Shown piece by piece: positions 9,640 to 17,309 of a stretch of DNA of 64,000 nt (positions are counted from its first letter, which is position 1; each line of letters starts with the position of its first letter). The position numbers and the translations under genes were made by a program. This DNA comes from JAJPHF01 sp035293805. Its GTDB lineage: Bacteria > Chloroflexota > UBA6077 > JAJPHF01. The stretch spans positions 186,001 through 250,000 of the forward strand of contig DATGMD010000044.1 of NCBI GenBank assembly GCA_035293805.1, written 5' to 3'. The notes beneath the pieces were generated by a model. That model had not been told where the DNA came from. It was given only the letters and a program-made list of their open reading frames with translations, and did no database searches.

Positions 9640-10872
9640 TCAGCGAGTCGCTGGCGCCTTCGTCGCGGACGGCGCCCCCACAACGGCGCCCAGCGCGGAC
9701 TCCAGCGCCGCGCACGCCTCGTCGATCTCGGCCTCGGCGATGGTGAGCGGCGGCATGAAGCGCAGCGCCGTGGGCTTCGGCGCGTTCACGAGGACGCCCC
9801 GCTCCACCAGCGCGTCGAGCACGGCCTGGGCGATCTCGCGGTCGAACTCGATCGCCAGCAGCAGGCCGCGCCCGCGCACCTCGGTGATCGCCGGCCAGCG
9901 CGCCTGCAAGGCCTCCAGGCGCTGGCGGAAGTACCCGCCGACGTCGCGCGCGCGGCCGGGCAGGTCGCGCGCCAGCACCTCGCGCAGCACGACGATGGCC
10001 GCCGCGCAGGCGAGCGGGTTGCCGCCGAACGTGCTGCCGTGCTCGCCAGGCTCGAAGGCCGAGGCCGACTCTTTCGCCAGGAAGGCGCCGATCGGCACGC
10101 CGCCGCCCAGCCCCTTGGCGACCGTCATGATGTCGGGCTCGACGCCGAACAACTCGTGGGCCCAGAGGGCGCCGCAGCGCCCGACGCCCGTTTGCACCTC
10201 GTCGAGGATCAGCAACAGGTGCTGCTCGTCGCACCAGGCGCGCACCGCGCGCAGGTAGCCCTCGTCGGGCACGTAGACGCCCGCCTCGCCCTGGATCGGC
10301 TCCAACAGCACGGCTACCGTCTCGTCGGTGGTCGCGCGCTTGATGGCCTCGACGTCGTTCCAGGCCACGTTGACGAAGCCCGCCGGCATCGGCGCCACCG
10401 GCGCCTGGTAGGCGGGCTTGCCCGTGGCGGCCACCATGGCGAGCGTGCGGCCGTGGAAGCCGCCGAGCGTGCTGATCACCGCGTAGGCGCCGCCCCGCTC
10501 CTTCTTGCCCCACTTGCGCGCCAGCTTGACCGCGCCCTCGTTCGCCTCGGTGCCGCTGTTGGCGATGAACACGCGGTCGCACGGCGAGTTGTCGACCAGA
10601 AGCTGCGCCAACTCGAGCTGGGGGATCGAGTAGAACTGGTTGGATACTTGCATCAGCTTCTGCGCCTGGTCGTGGAGCGCCGCGACGACCTCGGGCGGAC
10701 AGTGGCCCAGGCTGGCCACGGCCCAGCCGCCGACGAGGTCCAGGTAGCTACGGCCCTCGACGTCCCACACGCGGCAGCCTTCGCCGCGCTCCAAGACGAT
10801 GGGCACGCGCTTCGCCACCCGCAGGTACAGCTCGTGCTCCCGCTCGATCCATTGGTCCGTCTGTCTTGCCAT
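9640..10872 (-). CDS. argD: acetylornithine aminotransferase (class III)
   Basis: This is a PLP transaminase of 410 residues that converts N-acetylglutamate semialdehyde to N-acetylornithine in arginine synthesis. Class III hallmarks are visible: NSGTEANEGAVKLAR, the GGFHGRT segment, LLILDEVQTGVGR (PLP-binding Asp) and the Schiff-base lysine in IMTVAKGLGGG. The start at 10872 (MARQTDQW) has GAGGTG 6 bases upstream; that ribosome site lies inside a dispersed repeat (10873-10904). It is the last gene of an argC-J-B-D series but is separated from argB by 625 bases and may have its own promoter. Related omega-aminotransferases are possible; context favours ArgD. Confidence 0.82.
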   Translation of the reverse strand: MARQTDQWIEREHELYLRVAKRVPIVLERGEGCRVWDVEGRSYLDLVGGWAVASLGHCPPEVVAALHDQAQKLMQVSNQFYSIPQLELAQLLVDNSPCDRVFIANSGTEANEGAVKLARKWGKKERGGAYAVISTLGGFHGRTLAMVAATGKPAYQAPVAPMPAGFVNVAWNDVEAIKRATTDETVAVLLEPIQGEAGVYVPDEGYLRAVRAWCDEQHLLLILDEVQTGVGRCGALWAHELFGVEPDIMTVAKGLGGGVPIGAFLAKESASAFEPGEHGSTFGGNPLACAAAIVVLREVLARDLPGRARDVGGYFRQRLEALQARWPAITEVRGRGLLLAIEFDREIAQAVLDALVERGVLVNAPKPTALRFMPPLTIAEAEIDEACAALESALGAVVGAPSATKAPATR

Positions 10873-10904
10873 AGCCCTCACCTCGACCCTCTCCCAGGGG
10901 AGAG
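10873..10904. repeat. copy of the CCCTCACC...CTCTCCC dispersed repeat
   Basis: A 32-base segment reading AGCCCTCACCTCGACCC and then CTCTCCCAGGGGAGAG. It matches the left end of the inverted-repeat element at 20343-20530. It abuts the argD start codon and supplies its ribosome-binding site on the minus strand (GAGGTGAGGGCT before ATG). Confidence 0.65.
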
Positions 10905-11497
10905 AGAATAGTCTGTAGCGCCCCAATGCCGAAAGGGGAATGCCCACCCATACTGTACCGCGCCGGGCGGAGAAAAGCCGCTCGCTAGCGAAGGCTGCGC
11001 GCCACGCTTCCGCGGCGCAGTTTGTCCGAGGAACGGTCAAACGATGCTCCTTCACCGGTTGGTCAACTACTACAGCGGTTTGCAGCGAGACTGAGCGGTC
11101 AGCTGACATCGGGGCGGCGGCCTGCGGGCCGCGGGCGGCCACGAGAGCCGCCCCTACGACACGCTGGCCGCTCACCGCGCGCGTAAGCGGCGCTAGGCCG
11201 GGCGCGGGACCGGGCGTGCTGGTGGGGCGCGGAAGGTCGCATCGTTTGCCCCGTACGATACTCCCCCGCTGGCCCGCGGCGGCCGCGGCCGGCGGGGGGA
11301 GGCCCCGGGCCGGGGACAGGCGGCGGGTGCGGGGAAGGCGTGTACGGCGCAAGATAAGCGACCACGTCGCGCGAGCTAGCGGGCGCTCTCCGGCGCGCCT
11401 CGCGGCCTCTCAGTAAATACGGCATTGGCGAGGGGCTGACGTCCGGGGCACGGGGTGAGGGGGGCGCCGCGCGCAGTAGGGGTGTGGAGGGCGGAAT
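10905..11497. other. long argB-argD intergenic region with repeat material
   Basis: I see no gene in these 593 bases. Positions 11129-11160 hold a palindromic repeat (GGGCGGCC-ACGAGA-GCCGCCC then CTACGAC) belonging to the same family as 17181-17245 and 33022-33049. Positions 11030-11100 contain two TTGACC-like hexamers and a less GC-rich stretch that I cannot place. The frames open here are low-complexity. Confidence 0.5.
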
Positions 11498-12394
11498 TTA
11501 GGCGGCGATGACGGTGCCGCCGCTCGCGGGGACGCAGAGGGCGCGGAGGAGGGCGTAGGGCACGCGGCCGTCGACGATCTGGCTGGTGGCGCCGGCCTCG
11601 GCCGCACGCCGGCAGGCGTCCACCTTCGGGAGCATGCCGCCGTGGATCACGCCCTCGGCCGCGAGCGCCGCGCACTCGGCGGGCGTGAGTCGCGCCAGCC
11701 GAGCCCCGGCGGCGTCCTGGATGCCCGGCACGTCGGTCAGGAAGATTAGCTCCTCCGCCCCGATGGCGGCAGCGACCACGCCGGCCACCGTGTCGGCGTT
11801 CACGTTCAGGCACTGCCCGGCGGCGCTCACGGCGATCGGCGCGATCACCGGCACGTAGCCCTGCCCCAGGAGTAGCGTTACGACGGCGAGGTTCACGTGC
11901 TCGACCTCGCCGACGAAGCCGAGGCGCTCGTCACGGACCGAGGCCAGCAGCAGGCGGCCATCGGCGCCCGACAGGCCCAGCGCCTTCGCGCCCAGGGCGC
12001 CGAGCTGCGCGACGAGCTGGCTGTTGACGAGGCCGATCAGCACCATGCGCGCCACGTCGAGCGTCTCGGCGTCGGTGTGGCGCAGGCCCTCGACGAAGCG
12101 CGTCTCCTTGCCGACGCGGGCCAGCCAGTCAGTGATCAGCGGCCCGCCGCCGTGGACCAGCAGCGGCAGCACGCCGATCGCTTGCAGGCCTGCCACCTCT
12201 TGCAGCACGGTCTCGCCCGGGCCGACGCTGCCGCCGAGCTTCACGACCACCGGACGCCCGACATGCGGCTCCACGGCAGCCCGCAACGAGTCTGGCAATG
12301 TGTTAATCCGTGGGGTACGAACCTTGGGCGCGTCTAGCCAGGGACGCAGCAGCGATGCGTATTCCTTTAGCACCGCCTCGAAATCCGGTTGCAT
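11498..12394 (-). CDS. argB: acetylglutamate kinase
   Basis: ArgB phosphorylates N-acetylglutamate, the second step of arginine synthesis. The 298 residues show the amino-acid kinase fold: VVKLGGSV (nucleotide-binding Gly loop), LLVHGGGPLITDWL with FVEGLRHTD (acetylglutamate pocket), NVNADTVAGVVAAA and the HGGMLPKVDAC segment before the C-terminus. The N-terminal helix (about 1-30) resembles that of arginine-sensitive hexameric enzymes, so feedback by arginine is possible. ATG 12394 lies 5 bases after the argJ stop; GTG 12403 overlaps that stop as GTGA. Neither has a clear Shine-Dalgarno, so translation is probably coupled to argJ. Confidence 0.92.
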   Translation of the reverse strand: MQPDFEAVLKEYASLLRPWLDAPKVRTPRINTLPDSLRAAVEPHVGRPVVVKLGGSVGPGETVLQEVAGLQAIGVLPLLVHGGGPLITDWLARVGKETRFVEGLRHTDAETLDVARMVLIGLVNSQLVAQLGALGAKALGLSGADGRLLLASVRDERLGFVGEVEHVNLAVVTLLLGQGYVPVIAPIAVSAAGQCLNVNADTVAGVVAAAIGAEELIFLTDVPGIQDAAGARLARLTPAECAALAAEGVIHGGMLPKVDACRRAAEAGATSQIVDGRVPYALLRALCVPASGGTVIAA

Positions 12395-12399
12395 CGCGG

Positions 12400-13623
12400 T
12401 CACGTAGTGTACTTGCTGTTGATGACGACGTACTGCTCGGTCAGGTCGCAGCCCCAGGCGGTGGCCGCGCCGTCGCCCTGGTGCAGGTGCGCGTAGAGCC
12501 GCACCTCGGGCGGCTGGAGGGCGGCCCGCGCGGCGGCCTCGTCGAACGGCACCGTCTGCCCGCCGGCCGCCACGGCCACCGGCCCGATCGCCACGTCCAC
12601 GGCGTCTGGGTCGAGCGCTACGCCCGCCCGGCCCAGCGCCGCCAGGATGCGACCCCAGTTCGGATCGGCGCCATAAACCGCAGCCTTCACAAGGTTCGAA
12701 CCTGCCACGGTGCGCGCGGCGCGGCGGGCCTCCGTTACGTCGCGCGCGCCCTCGACGCGCACCTCGATGAGCCGCGTGGCGCCCTCGCCGTCGGCCGCGA
12801 TGGCGCGCGCAAGCTGCACGCACACCCACTCCAGCGCCGTGCCCAGGCGCGCGCGGTCGGACGCGCTCAGCGCCGCGGGATCGCCCCCGGCCGCGCCGTT
12901 CGCCAGCAGCAGCACCATGTCGTTCGTGCTGCCGTCGCCATCCACGGTGACCATGTTGAACGACGCATCTACCGCGGGGCCGAGGAGCGCGTCGGCCGTC
13001 TCGCGCGTGAGCGGCGCATCGGTCGTGAGAAAGGCTAGCATGGTCGCCAGGTCGGGGTGGATCATGCCCGACCCCTTTGCCATGCCGCCGACCCGCACGG
13101 TGCGCCCGCCGAGCTCCAGCTCGACCGCCGCCTGCTTCGGCACGAGATCGGTCGTCATGATGGCTCGCGCCACCGCCGCGCCGCCGTCGCGGCCGACCTC
13201 CAGCCGCGCCAGCCCCTCGCGCACCTTCGCCATGTCGAGCGGCACGCCGATGACGCCCGTGGACGCGACGATCAGCTCCTCGGGCGCCACGCCGAAGCGC
13301 GCCGCCGCGAGCGCCGCCATCTCCTCCGCCGCGCGCAGCCCCGCGGGACCCGTGCAGGCATTAGCGTTGCCGGCGTTGAACACGGCGCCACGCATCGGCC
13401 GCCCCGCCGCGAGGTGCTGCCGCGACACGATCACCGGCGCGGCCACGACCAGGTTGCGCGTGAAACGGACCGCCGCCGCGCAAGGCCGCTCGCTGAGCAG
13501 CACGCCCAGGTCGCGCTGCTCGGGCGCCGGCAACTGTAGGCCCACGTACACGGCCCCGGCCAGAAAGCCGGTGGCCGCCGTGACCCCGGCGTCGGCCAGC
13601 ACGCGAAAGTCCGTCGCGATCAT
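12400..13623 (-). CDS. argJ: bifunctional ornithine acetyltransferase / N-acetylglutamate synthase
   Basis: ArgJ transfers acetyl from N-acetylornithine to glutamate and so recycles the acetyl group; bifunctional forms also use acetyl-CoA. The 407-residue precursor is an Ntn-type protein. The autocleavage region KGSGMIHPDLATMLAF is present, with cleavage expected before the Thr of LATML, which becomes the nucleophile. The start at 13623 (MIATDFRVLA) has GGAG 5 bases upstream. Second gene of the arg operon, 73 bases after argC, with a 9-bp hairpin in the gap. Confidence 0.92.
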   Translation of the reverse strand: MIATDFRVLADAGVTAATGFLAGAVYVGLQLPAPEQRDLGVLLSERPCAAAVRFTRNLVVAAPVIVSRQHLAAGRPMRGAVFNAGNANACTGPAGLRAAEEMAALAAARFGVAPEELIVASTGVIGVPLDMAKVREGLARLEVGRDGGAAVARAIMTTDLVPKQAAVELELGGRTVRVGGMAKGSGMIHPDLATMLAFLTTDAPLTRETADALLGPAVDASFNMVTVDGDGSTNDMVLLLANGAAGGDPAALSASDRARLGTALEWVCVQLARAIAADGEGATRLIEVRVEGARDVTEARRAARTVAGSNLVKAAVYGADPNWGRILAALGRAGVALDPDAVDVAIGPVAVAAGGQTVPFDEAAARAALQPPEVRLYAHLHQGDGAATAWGCDLTEQYVVINSKYTT

Positions 13624-13649
13624 CTTTGCTCCAGTGCTGAGTGCTGGGG

Positions 13650-13691
13650 GCTGAGTGCTGCGTGGGGACGGCGGGTGACTCTGCACTCAGC
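13650..13691. repeat. inverted repeat between argC and argJ
   Basis: GCTGAGTGC (13650-13658) and GCACTCAGC (13683-13691) are perfect 9-base arms around a 24-base loop. Further CTGAGTG-like heptamers occur at 13632-13647. It could be an RNA stem between the two genes or a heptamer-type repeat. Confidence 0.5.
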
Positions 13692-13696
13692 GCTCC

Positions 13697-14719
13697 TCAA
13701 GGGTAAAGCGCCGGCGCGTCGAGGCCGACGGTCTCGGGGAGGCCGAGCATGAGGTTCATGTTCTGGACGGCCTGGCCGGCCGCGCCCTTCACGAGGTTGT
13801 CGATGCAGGCGACGACTATCAGCCGGCTGGTGCGCTCGTCCACCTTCGGGAAAATAAGGCAGAGGTTGCTGCCGAGCGTCTGCTTGGTTTGCGGCGGCGT
13901 GTCCACTACCCGCACGAATGGCGCCGCGCGGTAGTAGTCGCGATAGTGCTCCAGCAGGGCGCTCTGGCTCCAGCCGCTCTCCAGGCGCGCGTAGCAGGTC
14001 GCGAGGATGCCGCGCGTCATCGGCACCATGTGCGGTACGAAGGTCACCTCCAGCCCGTCGCCATCGGTGCGACGCGCGCCGCGCAGCGCCCGCAGCTCCT
14101 GCTCCATCTCGGGCAGGTGGCGGTGGCCGTTCAGGCCGTAAGCATGGCAGTTCTCGTTGATCTCGCAAAAGTGCGTGCCGAGACTCAAGCTGCGTCCGGC
14201 GCCGGACACGCCGGACTTGGCGTCCACGATCACCGACGGCTCGATCAGGTCCACGACGGGCGCGAGCGCCAGAATCGCGGCTGTGGGATAGCAGCCGGGA
14301 TTCGCCACCAGGCGGGCGGCGGCGATCGCGCGAGGGTGCAGCTCCGGCAAGCCGTAGGGCGCCTCAGCGAGCAGGCCCGGCGAGGGGTGGGCGCCGTACC
14401 AGCGCTCGTAGCTGACCACGTCGTGCAGCCGGTAGTCGGCCGAGATGTCGACCACGCGCTGACCGCGGTCCAGCAGCGCCGGGATGACCTCCGCGGAGGC
14501 GTAGTGCGGCAAGGCTGAGAACGCCACGTCCACGTCCGGCAGGTCGGGCTCGACGGTCAGGTCGAGGTCGGCCAGGTGCGGGAAGACGGCGCCGAGCGGC
14601 TGGCCGGCCGCCGAACGCCCCGTCACCGCGACCAGCGCCACCTCGGGGTGGCGCGCGAGCAGACGCGCCGCGTCGGCGCCCGCGTAGCCGGTGACGTTCA
14701 CGATTCCCACGCGCACCAT
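13697..14719 (-). CDS. argC: N-acetyl-gamma-glutamyl-phosphate reductase
   Basis: ArgC reduces N-acetylglutamyl phosphate with NADPH, the third step of arginine synthesis. It has 340 residues. The nucleotide-binding motif VTGYAGADAARLL is at the N-terminus; the active-site cysteine is in LVANPGCYPTA; the family block SGVSGAGRS and GLNGHRHLPEME follow. The start at 14719 has GGAGGGG upstream. It heads the argC-argJ-argB(-argD) minus-strand operon; TATAAT with a TTGCCG -35 lies about 70 bases upstream. Confidence 0.92.
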   Translation of the reverse strand: MVRVGIVNVTGYAGADAARLLARHPEVALVAVTGRSAAGQPLGAVFPHLADLDLTVEPDLPDVDVAFSALPHYASAEVIPALLDRGQRVVDISADYRLHDVVSYERWYGAHPSPGLLAEAPYGLPELHPRAIAAARLVANPGCYPTAAILALAPVVDLIEPSVIVDAKSGVSGAGRSLSLGTHFCEINENCHAYGLNGHRHLPEMEQELRALRGARRTDGDGLEVTFVPHMVPMTRGILATCYARLESGWSQSALLEHYRDYYRAAPFVRVVDTPPQTKQTLGSNLCLIFPKVDERTSRLIVVACIDNLVKGAAGQAVQNMNLMLGLPETVGLDAPALYP

Positions 14720-14785
14720 GACCCCTCCGAACCCGCCGCCCACGCTAACCACGTCGAGCCCGGGGAAGGTGTGAGCGGCTTCGCA

Positions 14786-14815
14786 ATTATAGGCACGCGT
14801 TTCCGGGCGCGGCAA
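14786..14815 (-). promoter_or_regulatory. promoter of the arg operon
   Basis: On the minus strand, TTGCCG (14810-14815), an 18-base spacer and a perfect TATAAT (14786-14791). The leader to argC is about 60 bases. No arginine-repressor (ARG box) pair is obvious. Confidence 0.7.
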
Positions 14816-14837
14816 ACGCACCGGCCCGCCGGGACGT

Positions 14838-14866
14838 TTGACGGGGCCACCGGAGGCTGTCAGAAT
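14838..14866 (+). promoter_or_regulatory. promoter of the 14896 oxidase gene
   Basis: TTGACG (14838-14843), a 17-base spacer and CAGAAT (14861-14866). It is divergent from the arg promoter, 25 bases away. Confidence 0.6.
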
Positions 14867-14895
14867 GAGCACACGCGAGCGGAAGGAGGCAAGCT

Positions 14896-15585
14896 ATGAC
14901 GGCCGTGAGCACGTTCCGCAAGGAGCTGGAAGACGCGGTGCTGGAGCGCCACTGCGCGCACCACCCCATGACGCAGAAGTGGGCGCGCGGCGAGCTGGGC
15001 CGCGACGCGATGATGGGCTGGGCCGTCGAGCACTACCATTGGGTCAGCAACACCGCGCCCGCTAACTTCGCCAAGATGGGCGACGCCCCGGCCGACGTGC
15101 GGGCGCTGCTGCTGGAGAACTACCTAGAGGAGCGCGATCCGAAAAACCCGCACATCAACATCGTGCTCCGCTTCGCCGAGGCGAACGGCGCGGATATCGA
15201 CGCGGTGAAAGCGGGCCGCGGGCTGCCGACGACCGAGGCCTGGGTGGCCTGGCAGCGGCGCGTCTGCAAGGAGGAGGGGTGGATCGCCGGCGTGGCGGCG
15301 ACCAACATCGGCACCGAGTCGCAGTCGCCGCTCCTCTACAGCACGCTGCTGCCGGCGCTGCGCGAGAAGTACGGCTTCGACGAGCACACGATCGAGCACT
15401 TCTGGCTGCACGTCGGCGCCGACACCGAGCACGGCGGCCGCGCCTTCGAGGCGCTGGAGAAGTACTGCACGACGCGCGAGCTACAGGAGCGCGCGGTGCA
15501 CTTCGCGCGCGAGAGCGCGAAGATGCGTTGGTTCTACTTCGACGGCATCTACCTGCACTACGAGCTAGGGTACAAGCTGCGCTAA
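14896..15585 (+). CDS. haem-oxygenase-like diiron oxidase (PqqC/CADD type)
   Basis: A 229-residue all-helical protein of the TENA/PqqC/CADD superfamily. The six diiron ligands known in the chlamydial protein CADD have clear counterparts with nearly the same spacing: E79, H86, E141, H172, D176 and H179 (the last three in LHVGADTEHG). It therefore probably binds two irons and activates O2, unlike cofactor-free PqqC. The substrate is unknown. AAGGAGG precedes the ATG. It stands alone, divergent from the arginine operon, with its own promoter and a strong 3' hairpin. Chlamydial CADD makes p-aminobenzoate; I do not see matching substrate residues, so that role is only a possibility. Confidence 0.75.
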   Translation: MTAVSTFRKELEDAVLERHCAHHPMTQKWARGELGRDAMMGWAVEHYHWVSNTAPANFAKMGDAPADVRALLLENYLEERDPKNPHINIVLRFAEANGADIDAVKAGRGLPTTEAWVAWQRRVCKEEGWIAGVAATNIGTESQSPLLYSTLLPALREKYGFDEHTIEHFWLHVGADTEHGGRAFEALEKYCTTRELQERAVHFARESAKMRWFYFDGIYLHYELGYKLR

Positions 15586-15594
15586 GCATCCCCT

Positions 15595-15643
15595 CACGGC
15601 TGGCGTGTCGCTTGGGCGCCGCCGAAGCGACACGCCAGCCGTG
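15595..15643. terminator. perfect 19-bp stem-loop between convergent genes
   Basis: Arms 15595-15613 (CACGGCTGGCGTGTCGCTT) and 15625-15643 pair without mismatch around an 11-base loop. It lies between the oxidase gene and the convergent surface-protein gene and can serve both. There is no T-run. Confidence 0.6.
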
Positions 15644-15688
15644 GAAACCGGCTCGGCGCCCCATCAGCCGGCTACCGCGCCGCTCCGG

Positions 15689-17062
15689 CTAGCGGGCCCG
15701 GCCATCCCCTCCAACGGGCGCGACCCGGGGCGGGGCGTTCGGGTCGGGCAGCGGCGGCAGAGCGGGAATCGTGGGGGGCGGCTGCGGCGCGGCCGGGCGC
15801 TGCGGCGGCGCCTGGACATCTACTTTCTCCAGCCGTGGCCCGGCGATGTCTTTGCGCTTCGCCACCACGCGGTAGCTGAAGGCGTGGCTGCTGGTGCCGC
15901 CTTTCTTCTCCCGTATCTCGAAGCCGTTGGCGTTGCGGTCGGCGACGTAGAGCCCGTTTGAGTCGCCCTCGGACGTCAGGAAGACGTGGTACTGGTTCCC
16001 CTGCACAATCGCGGCGAAGTCCGGGTCCAGCCGCACGCGCGCCCGGCCATTCACGAGCTGGTCTCGGCCGAAGTCCTCGAACCAGCTCTCGGGGCTCTCC
16101 ATGCAATAGAGCCGACGGTGGCTACCATCCGGATGCGGCACGGCGGCCGACTTCGGTCCGCCCAGGACGGTGAACGAGCCGTTCACCTGCACCGGGCCGT
16201 CGAAGCGCGCGGCAAAGGCCGAACCGGGGCCGGTCGCGTAGAGGCCGGTGCTGGTGCCCGACGAGAAGAAGCCGCCGATGCTGCTGTTCGAAGTGCCCAG
16301 CACCCCTACGTCGCCGTTCGAGGCGCCCTGGATGGCATTACCGTTGTTCGTGCTCGCCACGATGCCCGTGCCCGAGCCGGAGGTAGCGTAGAGCCCGGTC
16401 TGCGAGATCGAGTTGGCGTAGACGCCGACGCTAGCATTCGAGGTCCCCAGCACGCCGACGTTGCCGTTCGAGCTGCCCTGCACCCCCACGCCGCTGTTCG
16501 ACTGGCCCAGCACGCCGACGCCGTTCCCGGTCGAGCCCTGGAAGGTGCTCGCCATCCCCTGCAGACCGTAGGCGCGGCCCTCCCCGTACACGCCGACGCC
16601 GTCGCTATTATTCTGGGCGAACCCGGCCACGCCACAGTGCATGGGTAGATTGTTGATAACCGCAACCCCACTGAGCCCCTGCACACCGGGGCCTTGCCCC
16701 GTGCCCGTGTAGCCCTGCACTCCGACACTGAAAACGCCGGCCGGCGACGCCAGGAAAGCCTCGTACGTACCGGCTTTGGCATGCATAGCCAAGGGGTTGC
16801 TGTTGTTGTCGACGACCTCTAAAGCGTAGAAGCCACTCCCGCCCGGGGCGCGCACGAGTGTCGTCTGGTTCGTGGGGTTGTTGGTCGTGCTATCGTTGTT
16901 ACCCATCGTGAGCGCCGCGCCGTTGCCCGCCGCCTGGGCCACGCGCTCGCTCGCCTTCGCCAGCGCCCCCGCGACGACTGCCGCGACGCCGGCGAGCACG
17001 CCTCGCCGCCCCACGCTGCCTTGGGCCTGGTTCGCCCGTGTGCGTGCCTGCTGCTCGTCCAT
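15689..17062 (-). CDS. Tat-exported VGVxG-repeat surface protein
   Basis: A 457-residue protein. The N-terminus has a twin-arginine-like signal (VGRRGVLAG then a hydrophobic stretch, residues about 18-40). Residues about 110-285 are imperfect repeats of the type GVGVxGxSNxxVGVLGTSN, which probably form a beta-helix or fibre. Residues about 290-415 form a separate C-terminal domain (SWFEDFGRDQLVNGRARV...YHVFLTSEGDSNGLYV...FSYRVVAKRKDI) that I recall from Chloroflexota and phage-tail-like surface proteins. A Pro-rich tail ends it. GGGAGGGAGG precedes the ATG. Function unknown; a surface or fibre role is an inference. Confidence 0.65.
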   Translation of the reverse strand: MDEQQARTRANQAQGSVGRRGVLAGVAAVVAGALAKASERVAQAAGNGAALTMGNNDSTTNNPTNQTTLVRAPGGSGFYALEVVDNNSNPLAMHAKAGTYEAFLASPAGVFSVGVQGYTGTGQGPGVQGLSGVAVINNLPMHCGVAGFAQNNSDGVGVYGEGRAYGLQGMASTFQGSTGNGVGVLGQSNSGVGVQGSSNGNVGVLGTSNASVGVYANSISQTGLYATSGSGTGIVASTNNGNAIQGASNGDVGVLGTSNSSIGGFFSSGTSTGLYATGPGSAFAARFDGPVQVNGSFTVLGGPKSAAVPHPDGSHRRLYCMESPESWFEDFGRDQLVNGRARVRLDPDFAAIVQGNQYHVFLTSEGDSNGLYVADRNANGFEIREKKGGTSSHAFSYRVVAKRKDIAGPRLEKVDVQAPPQRPAAPQPPPTIPALPPLPDPNAPPRVAPVGGDGRAR

Positions 17063-17107
17063 CGTCCTCCCTCCCTCTCGCGGCCCGTGGCGGGCCGTGT
17101 ATAGTGC

Positions 17108-17136
17108 AGAATGGCCGAGTGGACTATTGCTGTCAA
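17108..17136 (-). promoter_or_regulatory. promoter of the surface-protein gene
   Basis: On the minus strand, TTGACA (17131-17136), a 17-base spacer and CATTCT (17108-17113), 46 bases before the start codon. A TATACA also lies nearby, but at the wrong spacing. Confidence 0.6.
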
Positions 17137-17180
17137 TAGGTCGGTTGCACCCGAGAGCCGGCGGGCGTGAGACCGGGCCG

Positions 17181-17245
17181 GGCGGCAGGGGGCGAGCCGC
17201 TGCCCTACGACCGAGGACGGCAGGGGACGAGCCCCTGCCCTACGA
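17181..17245. repeat. two tandem copies of the ACGAG-centred palindromic repeat
   Basis: The copy at 17218-17245 reads CGGCAGGGG-ACGAG-CCCCTGCC and then CTACGA. A variant copy at 17184-17210 has GGCGAG at its centre. The 17218 copy is identical over 28 bases to 33022-33049, and 11129-11160 is a diverged relative. Palindromic arms with a conserved centre and a CTACGA tail suggest a REP-like intergenic element. Confidence 0.7.
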
Positions 17246-17309
17246 TCGAGCCGACTCTTGCTGACCCAACCGTTGAGGCAACCGAGGAACGCGTATTAGG
17301 GAGCCAGAC

